Shown here: piece after piece, positions 35,833 to 47,677 of the stretch
Layout of the letters: each line of letters starts with the position of its first letter
Position numbering within the stretch: position 1 is the first letter of the stretch
DNA from: Chamaecrista fasciculata
Lineage: Eukaryota; Streptophyta; Magnoliopsida; Fabales; Fabaceae
Assembly: GCA_003254925.1 (NCBI GenBank)
Contig: QANZ01011162.1
Location: 9,607 to 73,606 of the forward strand
Reading direction: 5' to 3'
DNA: 64,000 nucleotides
Position numbers and translations under genes: made by a program
Notes under the pieces: model-generated
Database searches by the model: none
Told to the model about the DNA's origin: nothing
Seen by the model: only the letters and a program-made list of their open reading frames with translations

Positions 35833-37016
35833 TAATTAATATTTGACTTGAATTCTATTTTCGTTTATAATATTTCTTTTGTTCTATTTTGATCCCTAAT
35901 ATTTCTTAGAAATTTTATTAATTAGTCCTTAATTTACTCTCTATCTAAACTTCTGTTAAAAAATTTCTCAATTATTTTATTATTACTTTTTATCTTTTCT
36001 TTCCCTTTCTCACTCTTTCTCTATGTTTAGAGAGAGAGAGACTGAGAGAATGAGAGAGGAAAAAAATAGAGAGAAAAAATAATAAAATAATAGAAATATT
36101 TTTTTCTAATGGAGGTTTGTTTAATTTGGATAGAACTGAGAGTAAAATTTTAAGAAATATTAAGAATTAAAATAGAATAAAAAAGTATATTAAGATTTAA
36201 AATAAAATTTAGATCAAATGTTAGAAATTAAAATAAAGTTTTAACCAAAAAATAATGATAATACTATAGATAATAGGATTAGAAATAGTGATAAAGGAGT
36301 AAGTCTATTGTTATACCACCTCACTTATTGCATGATACTTGTATTATAAACTTACTTACGTAAAGATAATGATAATGAATATGATTATTTTAATCTTTTT
36401 ACTTAAAAAAATCATCTCATGTAATAGAAATCTACAACATTCTTACTCCCCGGGATTAATGCATTTACAAAAATGAAATATTCCTGAAACTACTTTTTCT
36501 TTTAACATTGTACTAAACATGAAAATAAAGAATTTCAACCTTCATAATCCCATAAAGAAAAGTCCAATTCGCGTACCACATGCACCACCAATATTAATTT
36601 AAATGACTTGGTCTTTATATAGTGATGACATTTCATTTATATTTTAAAGTTTGAACATTTATATTATTGCATGGTTAATTTTTAAGGTGGGACATATACA
36701 TATATAGCAATATTGTGTGGCTGTACGTGTTTTGTGTTGAGGTTAAAGAGCAAATATATTGCTTGAAGAAGTTAATCAATGTCGTTTCATTCCCTTTTGG
36801 CTGATATATATATTTAAGAGTTTAGGGAAATTGAATGATTGAAGCTCCCAAAGTACCATCATCATATTATTTTTTCCATCCCAACACATGTATGTTATAA
36901 ATTCTCGAGACATAGTACTCAAACAAATCTCACACCCTTTCTCTTTTCCTTTAAGGCATGTGACTTATGGTCCACTGCCATGATGATCATCAATATATAT
37001 ATATATATATATATAT
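35833..37016. other. AT-rich spacer, no gene
   Basis: No coding region. It contains a phrase like 'tagtccttaatttactctct' with a loose inverted partner near 36100-36250, probably another old MULE-type MITE. It ends in an (AT)n run (36993-37016) directly against a single N at 37017, which marks an assembly join. Confidence 0.4.
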
Positions 37017-37017
37017 N

Positions 37018-37399
37018 TGAGAGAAGAATAGGCAAGAAGGAGTTCTTGTGGGGGGATTCTTCTTAGCGCCACCTCCATTGCTGAATTATCAAAAAGGAGT
37101 TCTTGAAAATTCAGAGGTCTGTAGATTGGTCCCGGAAATTCTTTTGAGAAAAGAATTTGGAGGCTAGCACCTCGGTGATCAAAGAAACTGTTCGTGTGGA
37201 TTACTGGCAGAGGGAGAACTCTGGGAGTGGACTCCGTGGAACTCGCCCCGTACAACCATCGTTTTGAAACTCTGAGGTATAACACTAACCAAAAGTTTTA
37301 AATTCTACTAGCGGATCCGTTCGGGAATCATAGGACCTAGTCGTTTTTAATTATTTATTTTTGCTTCTGCTGCCTTAGGCGCCTAGGATTCCCAACATC
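37018..37399 (+). mobile_element. LTR fragment, plus orientation
   Basis: The 3' part of a plant LTR, ending ...gcgcctaggattcccaaca. It shares phrases with the LTR family at 19304-21423 and 44979-45318 when those are read on the minus strand ('aatttggaggctagcacct', 'gttcgtgtggattactgg'). It starts directly after the single N at 37017. Fossil remnant. Confidence 0.6.
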
Positions 37400-37889
37400 T
37401 TGGTCAATCCACATTCCTCAGCACGGCAATCAACCAAACCCGTACTTAGCCCTTATGGCTACCCTGTTACGGGCAACGTTAGACTAAGCCAAAGTCTGAC
37501 AACTGTAACGCCGTAATAATGATGACCTCAGGTCTAAGGCATCGCGACAGGTGTACAGGAGAGGCAAGCTGATGACTAAACCCATGCAGGACTCTCTGAG
37601 TCAGTCCAGCAACTCGTAACCCCTTACATAATTGCACCATGACTCTCGTCCCAGCATCTAGTGCATGCATCTCTATGCACCGAGGTCATGCTGGTCTTGG
37701 TTCATTTCCGTTCCCACGAAAACAATCGACCAGGGACATAATTTAGATTAATTATCTCATAATTAATCACGGATGCTATCATAGTAAACACGCTAATTAT
37801 GATAACTGAATAATTTATCTCTATAAATTAATCCAAATGTTCATAACATTTCACATAAAATGATTGGCCCTAGGGCACAATCTCCAACA
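37400..37889 (-). mobile_element. LTR fragment, minus orientation
   Basis: Matches the right part of the solo LTR (about 20930-21423): 'accacattcctcagcacg', 'ggctaccctgttacgggcaa', 'acccatgcaggactct', and ends ...gggcacaatctccaaca. On the minus strand this is the LTR start (TGTTGGAGATTGTGCCC). It abuts the plus-oriented fragment, so two halves of the same LTR type lie in opposite orientation. Fossil remnant. Confidence 0.7.
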
Positions 37890-39169
37890 TAGATGACTAC
37901 GCCTTTCTGCAAACGGGTACGAGGAATCTAAGATAGAATCATAATTTAAAACCTCAATCAATATTACAATCCAAAAATCAAAACCTAGAGACCCAAAGGT
38001 CTAACCATCACAATACTATTAGTCTAGTATCTACAAGACTAGTTTACTTAGAACACTTATTTGAAATTATCTTATTCTTACTTGCCCTTACTAGGATTCT
38101 CTATAAGACCTACAACCAATAAACCAATCAACCAGACTGGGANACATGGCATAAACTCAAAATAAAGGTTGATAATTAACCCATAAGTTTGAGTTAGTGG
38201 ATAAAGGTTGATCATTCAAAAAAATCTCATAGTTTAAATCTTTTGTTCGTACCAAACAGAAAGATAAAGTGCAAATTAATGTAGAATCAAGATTCCATTT
38301 TAATTGTTCTTTTATTGGACAGTACTGTGTTATGGCTTTTCAATTAAGTTATGGCCATATATATAACATGATAAGGAGGTCTAAATCCTCTAGAACATCA
38401 TCATCAATTCATCATCACCATCAAAATAATAATAATAGTAATAATAATATGAGTAAAAACAGTTACTTTATAATATAAATTGAAAAGATACTTAAGTAAG
38501 ATATGTTTAATTACATTGATGATGAACAATAAAAAAATTAATATAGGTATTTAAATTTAAACAAACATTAATTATTTTCTTCCATTCTCATATTGCTCTT
38601 CCATACAAGTATATTCTACACAGGCCTAGAAAGTGCTTGTTATGTTTAATTTAAGTATAAAAAATGCATAAATAATTTTTTTTTCCTTTTACATATTGGT
38701 AATTAGGGTGTGGAATGCAGCAATTGTCCCATAACGAATTCGAATGTCCGAGTATGAGATCAAATCATAGTTGAATTATGGTTCTTGGACGTCTGTTCTA
38801 TCATGTATTAAAGAAATAGAGTTGCGCATCTGTTAACAGTTATAACTTTTAACCTAATATGGTAAGCGCTTGCTAAGAGGACAAAAAAAAACAAATGATA
38901 TCAGAGCCAAGGTTATAGGTTTGATTCTTAGCAAAGCAATTGCTAAGAGAAAGATTATTAGCCAAAGTGTGACAGCAATTGTTTTATGACAAGAATCAAA
39001 GTATGAGGCCAAGTCACATATAGTCGAATCATGACATTTGAACATATGTTCTATTGTGAGTTAATAAAATAGAATTACACTCTTTCTAGCACTATAACAT
39101 TTGGCCTAATGATAAATATTTGATCTAACATTTATTTTTAAAAAATAGTATCAATTCAAACATAGCATT
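37890..39169. other. Spacer with a diverged direct repeat
   Basis: No gene. A single N lies at 38143. Two diverged direct copies, about 38741-38862 and 38990-39115, share 'gagtatgag', 'tgttctat', 'aatagagttgc' against 'aatagaattac', and 'taacttttaacctaat' against 'taacatttggcctaat'. Between them is a tRNA-like phrase (gatatcagagccaaggttat), perhaps part of an old retroelement or SINE. Confidence 0.4.
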
Positions 39170-39174
39170 TATTT

Positions 39175-39225
39175 GTTTTGTGGCGGTTTTAAGAACCGCC
39201 GCTAAATGGCATTAAATATTTTTTT
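39175..39225. repeat. CACTA-type subterminal palindrome
   Basis: The sequence tggcggttttaagaaccgcc is a palindrome followed by 'gctaaatggc'. This is the kind of subterminal repeat seen in plant CACTA (En/Spm) transposons. A terminal CACTA was not found beside it, so the end is decayed. Confidence 0.45.
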
Positions 39226-39497
39226 TAAATGTTATAATTTTTTATTTTGTTATTATTATTTATATTTGATTATTAGCTTTTAAATTAAATAAGAGCATCA
39301 ATAAATCTAAGATATTTCCTAAAATATATTAATTATCCAAAATATAATAAATTAAACAAAATATCCAAGTCTTTCCATCCATACAAATTTCAATATTCAT
39401 GGAAATTAAACTTTCATCCATACATAAATCTAAATATTCATGGAAACTGTCTTATCTACTAGAAATGATAGTAGGTTGATCTAACACTAAGAAGGGA

Positions 39498-39969
39498 TCA
39501 TGGTGCATGACTTGATGAAGATGAAGGACGAACATCTGATGGAATTTCCTACAAAAATGAATTATAACATTAAATTACAAAAAAAATTGATATGTAAATA
39601 TGTGTGTTTTAATAAATAGTTTTAGTAATATACCTCATCAACATCCATTATTGATGCAAACTCTGGTGGTGGAGCTGTATTTCCAAACATGTTTTTGAAC
39701 ATATATTTCACACAACTTTGCATCTTCTTTCTTAGCTCAGTTTCAACCTTTAATTGTGACTCTAATTGTGTTATCTTGTTTGAGTCATTTGTACGGTCCC
39801 TAGGAGTTGAGCTAGTAGTGGATAACCCAAAGACACGAGAAGGAGTTGGTCCAAATCCTAAACCATGCACTCTTCCTGAGTGTTCTGGGCCTAATACTTG
39901 TGCAAGGGAATCGTGGGGTCCAATTTTTTGAGATGAACTTTGTTCTGACTCAATCTCAATAATTTTTTC
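39498..39969 (-). pseudogene. CACTA transposon ORF, C-terminal end (Transposase_24-like)
   Basis: Two minus-strand exons, 39969-39634 and 39548-39498, joined by a GT-AG intron. The sequence is EKIIEIESEQSSSQK, then SLAQVLGPEHSGRVHGLGFG, then a coiled-coil-like QLESQLKVETELRKKMQS, ending in DVDE-EIPSDVRPSSSSSHAP. This matches the C-terminal part of the plant Ptta/En/Spm (Transposase_24) proteins encoded by CACTA elements. Upstream exons are not visible nearby. It is a remnant; its N-terminal part may be the fragment at 45320-45512, but that is uncertain. Confidence 0.65.
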
Positions 39970-40377
39970 CTGCATATAGAAACACATCTATAAAGAATCA
40001 AAATGTTTGTTTTATGCATGGATGGGTGGTCATCACATGTGTGGATGCAACAAGGGATATTCATTTAAAAAATTGAAAACAAATGACAAGAACTTTTTTT
40101 ATTCATTATAATGGCACATGCATATTCATTGACTCAGATGCTCCCTGCAAGAAACCAGAAATTTAGTAGCAAATAAAAGAAATCTTAGTTCACTTTATCA
40201 AAGAGCAACAGTTAGGCTCAAGTCATATCTAGATTATCCTTCCATAATTTAAGATATGCTTTTAATCTACAATAACGCACAGACTGATGTAGTTATGGAA
40301 TCTGGCTAGATAGTTGACAAGTTGGTGAAGAAGTCTAGATTAATATATATGTATTGGTGCAGTTGCATGTAAAACAG

Positions 40378-40437
40378 ACTTGTGTTCTCAAAGTGAACAT
40401 TCAGTGTGATGGGTGTAAGCACAAAGTGAAGAAAGTA
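40378..40437 (+). pseudogene. Orphan HMA-domain exon (HIPP-like)
   Basis: After an acceptor-like aaaacag, the plus strand reads (Q)TCVLKVNIQCDGCKHKVKKV. This is the start of the heavy-metal-associated domain of plant HIPP proteins, with the metal-binding CxxC (CDGC). In HIPP genes an intron occurs exactly before TCVLKV. No first exon is seen to the left, and after KKV the family resemblance stops, so it is a gene fragment. It lies in CACTA-like debris and may have been captured by that element. Confidence 0.6.
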
Positions 40438-41492
40438 GTATATTGTTATATATTTGCAGAACAATTTCATTATCTGATTCCCAGCTACACCAAAATGTAC
40501 AAGTATTTTCACTTGAAAAACAGATAGCATTTGGCCAAAAGAAAAACAGAGAGCACACACAGAAAGAAAAGGAATACAACTCACAAATCAGTAAAAATCT
40601 TAACAGCGAAGCCAATGAGCAGACATCTTTCATGTCAATGTAGACCAAAGAAAAAAGTTTGGTCTCCATTCATCAAAAGGGATCTCCATACTTTCCCCAA
40701 CTTATTCACAAACAAACATCCCCTTTCCCTTTGATCAGACATATAAGAAAGTGAGATAGATAGATATATAACCTTCATCAAATACAATAAGATCAAATAA
40801 TTATATACACTTTTCCTCCTTTTTATTTAATATTAATATATGAAGTAAACGACCATTATATTCCTGACAGGATTAAATATTAGCCCAGTTATTACCAAAA
40901 AAAAAAATATATTAGCCCAGTCAATGTTGAGTAAAAGTGACTATAATTGATAAGATTTTAGCCTTTTCTTTATACCCCCCTATCAAAAAGTATACCTTAG
41001 TTAAATCTTCATTTCAATAATTCTTATATCTACCATGCATCATGAAATTGTTTCTGATCGTTAATTCCACTAACTTACTAGCTATATTTCTAGTCTTTGA
41101 AATGTTATATAAGAAATTTGTTTGTGATGTGACATGGCAAGTCCTTAATCAGTAAAAATGCACCTTGTGAGATCCATTAGGCATATCTGACCAACAAACC
41201 ACCAATCTAGTAAGAAAAATGCCAAGCATGGTTTTAAAATAACAAATCAGTACATACGATGGAAAACATGGATATAAAACGAGTAAATCTACTGATTGAG
41301 GAGAAACACTGCAGAGAAAAAAATAATATATTGTATCATATAAAAACATGAAGAGCAGAGTAAATCAGCTAAGGGTTATATCGTCACTAACCTCTACTGT
41401 GCAAAGGAAGCAGAATGGTCCTCTAAAAATCTGAAAGCCTTTCAGTGAATGGTAGATGAGAGTTTTGAGGTTTTTGAGGGAAATTAAGTTTT
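40438..41492. other. Spacer, no gene
   Basis: AT-rich DNA without recognisable coding sequence or bounded repeat. Several short overlapping reading frames at 40388-40734 on both strands have no family resemblance. Confidence 0.4.
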
Positions 41493-41949
41493 GGCTAAAA
41501 TGCACTTTTGGTCCTATAACTTTGGCAAAGGTTTCAATTTGGTCCAATAACTTTTTTTGTTGCAATTTTAGTCCCATAACTTTGGCAAAGGTCTCAGTTC
41601 GCTCCCATTACTTTTTTTGTTGCAATTTTGGTCCCATAAATTTTGAAAACGTCTCACAGTTGGTCTCAAACTGATTTTCATTCATTATTTGTCATTAAAA
41701 ATGATCTGACATACTGAGTTTGATGATGACGTGGAAAATATGAGTGAAGTTATGGGATGGATGTAAATCAGTTTGGGACTAATGGTGGGATGTTTTCAGA
41801 AGTTATGGGACCAAAATTGCCACAAAAAAAGTTATGGGACCAAATTGAGAACTTTGTCAAATTTATGGGACCAAAATTTCAACAAAAAAAATTATGGCAC
41901 CAAATTGAAACCTTTGCCAAAGTTATGGGACCAAAAATGTACTTTAGCC
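41493..41949. mobile_element. MULE-type MITE (fold-back)
   Basis: A 457-bp element from ggctaaaatgcacttttgg to ccaaaaatgtactttagcc. The inverted arms are about 170 bp, with internal repeats of 'cccataactttggcaaagg' and its inverse. Flanks ttaagtttt (41484-41492) and ttaaatttt (41950-41958) are a 9-bp duplication with one mismatch. Reading frames inside are artefacts of the repeats. Confidence 0.8.
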
Positions 41950-42131
41950 TTAAATTTTTAAGAGGGAAATGAAAGGGACAATAAAACTAAGGAGGGCTCG
42001 AGATTAGCATCGTGTGAAATTTTGCCTCTGCATCATTTACATCTTATGCAAATCAAGCAATGCTAAGAGGGGTTTCATAATTGAGAGCAGAGGAAGCACT
42101 ACATGATTATTATTATTAATTTAGTATTTAT

Positions 42132-42297
42132 CTAAAATGTGCCTTAAGGACACATTTTAAGGTTTCCTCTGATTGGTTAGTAGAGTATCTTATATCTTGA
42201 AATCTACGAAAATTCATTTAAAAGATAATTTTTAATGTTTGAAAACTTAACTAATAAAAAAAAATCTTAATATGTGTCCTAATGGCACATGTTAAAA
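42132..42297. mobile_element. MITE, copy 1 of a family also at 59138
   Basis: A ~165-bp element with inverted ends: 'aatgtgccttaaggacacat' on the left and 'atgtgtcctaatggcacat' on the right. The inner part is nearly the same as at 59160-59270 (about 5 differences in 88 by eye), so two copies of one family exist here. Confidence 0.65.
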
Positions 42298-42854
42298 GGA
42301 CCCATTAATACCTTCTAAGGCAAAGAAAGGGCCTTCCATGACCCATTAATGCCTCTTCATTAATGCAATTGATAGAAAATAGTCAATGTGACATAATAAT
42401 GATTCACATATAATATTATCTGATTCAATCATTATTTAATATGATAAACTTTAATCATATGATAATACTTTTAATTTTAATCATTGATATTTTATTAATA
42501 TCAATGATTAAAATTACTGGAAGAATGTTTGATAATGTTTTATTAATATCAACTGTCACAGTTTTAATTTGATATTTTATCTCTTTGATAATGTTTAAGT
42601 CAATTTAATTTTCCAATACTTTAAATTACCAGAAGAATGTATGTAGAACAATGTAAAACATTGACAAATTATAGGAGTTTATACATTTGTCCATTTAGTA
42701 ATCCATTGATTTGATAGGAATAAATATATTAGCCAACAACTTTGTCAACCAAGAATCTTGAGCCTCATGATCTTCATCTTCCATGTATCGTTATGAAACT
42801 CTTTGATCTCTACGAAGACTCCAAAGTTAAGTTGACTTGTTATACCATAAGCAT

Positions 42855-42857
42855 AAG

Positions 42858-42888
<31 letters not shown>

Positions 42889-42889
42889 G
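42855..42889 (+). repeat. (AC)n/(AT)n microsatellite
   Basis: A short run of CA repeats followed by TA repeats. Confidence 0.85.
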
Positions 42890-43071
42890 GTGAATGGTTT
42901 TAGGGTTAGATTGTAGAACAACGACTCTATTAAACAACGACATTAATAAAAAAAGATATTCATAAAAAATGACATCAATAAAGAACGACATTAGCCCAAC
43001 ATTTAATGTTACGTACTTTTTTATGACTATATATACTTTTTTCTCTTTGTTTTAATATTTCAAGATGCTAG

Positions 43072-43795
43072 GTTGTAATAAATACGAATGTGTTTCAATG
43101 TTGGAATTCCATAATGAAATTAGATATGAAAAAGACAATTACCTATTTATCCATGCTATCATAACATAAAGTTAAGCCAAATTCAATTCACTTTTAATTT
43201 TTCTATGTTAAGTTTTTCTTAATTATTGAATGTCACTTGATTTAATTTTATTGATCTAATTATACTTCCCAAATAATATATTGAATCTTGACTTTTTAAC
43301 CATTTTTTCAATGTTGTAACAAATACCGATGTGTTTCAATGTTGGAATTCCATAATGAAATTAGATATTGAAAAGATCATTTTCTATTTATCCATGCTAG
43401 AATAACAAATAAATTTAAGTTAAATTCAATTCACTTTTAATTTTTCTATGTTAAGTTTTTCTTATTTATGAATGTCACTTGATTAAATTTTATTAATCTA
43501 ATTATATCTGTCAAATAATATATTGAATCTTGATTTTTTAACCATCTTTTCAATGTTGTAATAAATACTAATGTGTTTCAATGTTGGAATTCCATAATGA
43601 AATTAGACATGAAAAAAGATCATTTTCTATTTATCCATGCTATCATAACAAATAAACTTAAGCTAAATTCAGTTCACTTTTAATTTTTCTATGTTTAGTT
43701 TTTCTTACTTTGTGAATGTCACTTGATTTAATTTTATTGATCTAATTATACCTGGGAAATAATATATAGAATCTTGAATTTTAACCATTTTTTAA
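43072..43795. repeat. Three-unit tandem repeat, period about 241 bp
   Basis: Three consecutive units start at 43072, 43313 and 43555 with 'gttgtaataaatac' or close variants, each continuing 'gtgtttcaatgttggaattc' and 'cataatgaaattagatatg'. Identity between units is high by eye (roughly 90%). The composition is AT-rich and there is no coding capacity. It may be a small satellite seed or an expanded minisatellite. Confidence 0.9.
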
Positions 43796-44114
43796 AGTGA
43801 TGATCTGTAACCATTTTTAGTTATACTTGATAAGATCAATAATGATTTTTTATTATTATTATTTAATTATTACAGGAAGTGAATATTATTATCCATAATT
43901 ATAAAGTAGTTGTAGCTAAATAACTATTTTCTGTAAAGTTTAAATAACTCTATACATTAGGTGATCAGAGATAGTTTTAATTTGCTATTTTGTATTTTGT
44001 TTTTTATCTATAGGTTTTTTTTTTATTTCCACCTATTAATTAAATGTGAAGGGATTAAGAGTTGGGTTACGATATTTCACCTAACTTTAAAGTAAGTTTT
44101 ATCACTAAAAGAAC

Positions 44115-44459
44115 GGTAAATTATACTTTAGTACCATGTTCTTTCAAAAGTGACACTTTGGTATCCTATTCTTTGCACCATTAACATTTTGGTACCCTGT
44201 TCACTTTGGTACCCTTTCTATAAACTAATTTCACTTTGGTACCCTGTTCTTTGACAATTTGTTACCCTATTCTATCTTTTTTTAAGGTACCAAAGTGTTA
44301 ACGGTGCAAAGAACAAGGTACCAAAATATTATTTTTGAAAGAACAAGGTACCAAAATGTTAGCAGTGCAAAGAACAGGGTACCAAAGTGTCACTTTTGAA
44401 AGAACAGGGTACCAAAATGAAATTGGTCCATAAAAAAGGATACCAAAGTATAATTTACC
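44115..44459. mobile_element. Fold-back MITE rich in 'ggtaccaaagtg' phrases
   Basis: A 345-bp element from ggtaaattatactttagtac to gtataatttacc. The arms repeat 'tttggtaccctgttcttt' and the inverse 'aaagaacagggtaccaaa' several times. Flanking 'taaaagaa' occurs on both sides and may be the target duplication. No coding content. Confidence 0.7.
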
Positions 44460-44978
44460 TTTAAAAGAATAAAAAGAAATGAGTAAAATAAAAAAGTTCT
44501 TGTCATTTGTTTTCAATTTACATTATACTTTTTCCTCAAATCACCACGATTGATTTTCAGTTTACAATTTATTTTTACGAAAACATTTGATTGTTCTTTT
44601 TTAATGCGGAAGATTGTCATATACGAAATGATTTGCCTACTCACTGTGACATTTTAAAAACGTAAAATCCCACATTTGTTGGGGTTGCCCATACAACATG
44701 ATGGCATTTTCGTATAACACCTTACTTACGTTCTGTTAAAATGTAATATGTTATGCAGGGAATGTTTGCTCTTAACCATTAAAGTTGTCCAATGACATCA
44801 AATTAATACTTCTATCTATTTGTTTTGAAAAGCAAATCGTTGTTGATAGGGGTGTGCAAAATCGAATTTAATCCGACCGAAACTGATACTTTAAATCAGA
44901 TCGAGTTTCTCAAATAGAAAAGGACAAGTTGCATTTTTAACAAGTTGAGCGTGTTATGGAATTGGATCCACTGCAGTG

Positions 44979-45318
44979 TGTTGGGAAATCACAGAGGGAG
45001 CGCAGCGGAAGAAATTAAAAATTTTGGACTAAAACTCGAATAAAACTAAAAGGCTAACTCTGTGATTCCTTCCAGGATCCACTAACTATGTTTATACCAG
45101 ATAAGAAAAGGATGTTTACCTAGTTTCAATCGGTGACTTATCGTGTTCGCGAATTTGAGAAGTCCACTGAGTGTCCTTCCTCTACCGGTGATCCACACGA
45201 GCAGTTTGGCAGATGCCTAGGTGCTAGCCTCCTTCACTTCTTCCCAAGTGAATACGGGAACTCTATCTATGATTCTTGAATAATCAAGAACTGTTCTTGA
45301 TTATCAAGATTGATTGGG
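44979..45318 (-). mobile_element. LTR fragment of the 19304 family
   Basis: Starts tgttgggaaatcacagaggg and contains 'gcgcagcggaagaaatt', 'ccttcctctaccggtgatcc' and 'acacgagcagtttggcag'. It matches the left part of the solo LTR at 19304-19560. It runs into the single N at 45319. Fossil remnant. Confidence 0.7.
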
Positions 45319-45319
45319 N

Positions 45320-45512
45320 TACCTATTACGGTTACAATCCGAAATTTGTTGTTCTTTCGCCCAGATGTGTGAGATGATGATGCAATCGAATTAGAAGTCA
45401 GAGGTGTTGGGATTGTTGATGAAGATGGAATATGTGATGAATGTGGAATATGTGATGTGGATGGTGCTATAGATGGAATAGGAGTTGGATTATGACAAAG
45501 CAAGAGCATCAT
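45320..45512 (-). pseudogene. Ser/Pro-rich fragment, possibly CACTA ORF N-terminus
   Basis: A minus-strand frame rich in Ser, Pro and Thr followed by the basic end GRKNNKFRIVTVIG, then the N at 45319. Such a Ser/Pro-rich lead with a basic end is common at the N-terminus of Transposase_24 proteins. I do not firmly recognise it. It could instead be chance low-complexity coding. Confidence 0.25.
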
Positions 45513-47677
45513 AACTCATTTTAAAAAATTGGATACTTGGATTACAATCATAAGCCTCAACATAATAAATATGGATTTAAATTCAAATTTGTCATGGCTT
45601 GAAATGCAATGTTATAGTGCTATATATATATATATATATATTGATAACTTTGAAAATTCGAAATACATTAATTTCATGCATGTAAGAAATTAATATTCCT
45701 TGCGATGTAAGAATTCTCACTTAAAAGTTCAGATATAGAATCTAGCAAGTAGCAATGCTAGCTTCTTTGTAGGGGAAAAAAGGTGTCTTCCACCATGCAA
45801 ATTACGAAAAATCAAATTAAAAAAAAAAGGTGTCTTTCACTTTAATTTATTCCTCCCTTCTTCTTGACAAGAACATAGAGTATTAATTAAATTCTATTAT
45901 TTAACGATTTAACACATGTTCTGCTTATTGATGTTGAAGGCAGAAGCTTAATTTAATGTTGGATTTATTCTTGCCAAAGGAAAAAAAATCAAATTAATTT
46001 TTATTAGTGTTTATCACCGTGTCAAAATCCCCTATTAAAAATATATATAACTTATAAACTATATACTTGATTTTTTATAATATTTTTAATGTGCTATTTT
46101 TTTTTACAAATTTTGATAATAAACAATTTTTAAAATAAAACTATCAAAATCTTGCCTCTTGGAGAAATATATATGCTCTATACTATTATATATGTGTTTG
46201 ATATGTTATGGTCGTTCTAATAAAAATAATGTTTTGTAAATTATATAGAATATACTAAAAATATAATTATAAAATTATAGTTACAAGTATTATCTGTAAA
46301 GAGATGACTAAGTAGGATGTATTAGTGTAAATTGTAGATTATGTTCTTTTGATGTGCTTCTTTTGGAAAAGAGTTGAGTGTTGGCTTTTAGGTTAGCAAA
46401 ATTCAATCTAAACTCACTTTGGAAAGTGACAAAAAATCTCTGGATTTGAGGCCTTATGGAACTAATAAGGAGAGTACAGTACTTTTCATCTTTTCAACTT
46501 TCTCTTTATGATTAAAGATTACATGTTTAGGACATTAATTAAGAAAGATTAACTCTTAAGTAATCACGAGTTTTGATATTAATGCATGTTTGACAATTGA
46601 ACCTACCTAGCTAACATAATTTTCAATGCATTGATAAGTGCACATAATATATATCTAAGATGTTTCTCAAATATTTATTTATATTTATACATAGATACAA
46701 GATTGTTTTATAATCAAGTATGTACAAAATATTCAAGATTTTAACTCTTCAAATTTAAACTACAACATTACTCTAGAGATATGTGTACATGCATGTTTAT
46801 TTTTTTCTCTAGTGAGTGATTCCACATTTAGATTATTAAAGAAAAAGTAGTGTTATGTAGTTAACTTTTTTTTTATATCTAAATTCTTTTCTCTCGATTT
46901 TTGAAAAGAAAAAATTTAAGTTTGGAATCAATAACAAAGTATGTATTTCTATCTTTATACATTTAACCCTTTCACCTTTACTTTAATTTTCCTTTCTCTC
47001 TCTTTTACCAATATCAATTGCCTTTTAATTAATTTATTATTCTTTTTTAAGTACAAATGTTGTCATCTCATCATTTAACTATTACATGGATGATCATCAT
47101 TTACTAGCCCATGGTATTGTTTTGGCTACTATGTAAGATCATTTTAAAGTGATCATATTGAATTCAAGCTTATTAAAAAGAAACCCACGTATACACACAC
47201 ATATCGAGAGAGAGAGAGAGAGTTTTTTCTGCTTTTTCACCCTAGCATTTAGAATTTTGTCCAACTAATTCAATTCAACATGTGTCACACACTTAATTAT
47301 GATGGGAGAATCTTCCCTACAAAAGTAACTATATTCACAAGTTCTCAAACTCGCGCAACGGACTTTGTTTTTGTGACACTAGCACCTTAATTATTTAAGT
47401 GATATTAAGTTATTGGTCACTTGGATCAATTTGATATAAATTATAATTAAATCATTTTTATTGTACTATAATTACTAATTAGAGACATCTTGAAATTAAA
47501 TTTCTTATTTATGCGATTTTAAGGACTCAATTTCTTACATGGAACCACGCATGCGTTTAAGATTTAAGTATTTAACTCTCAAAGTATTTATGGCACAAGA
47601 AAAAAAAAAAGTTCAAATTGATATGAAGTAGAGGCGAGAACCAAAATAATGGGGGCTTTCTGATAATGACTTGAAAT
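45513..47677. other. AT-rich spacer, no gene
   Basis: About 2.2 kb with no supported gene. It contains an (AT)n run near 45621-45641 and a (GA)n run near 47203-47221. No bounded transposon was recognised. Confidence 0.5.

Noticed and set aside
41757-41972. Open frames with repeated 'MGPK' and 'WDQN' phrases
   Set aside because: They are translations of the repeated arms of the MITE at 41493-41949.
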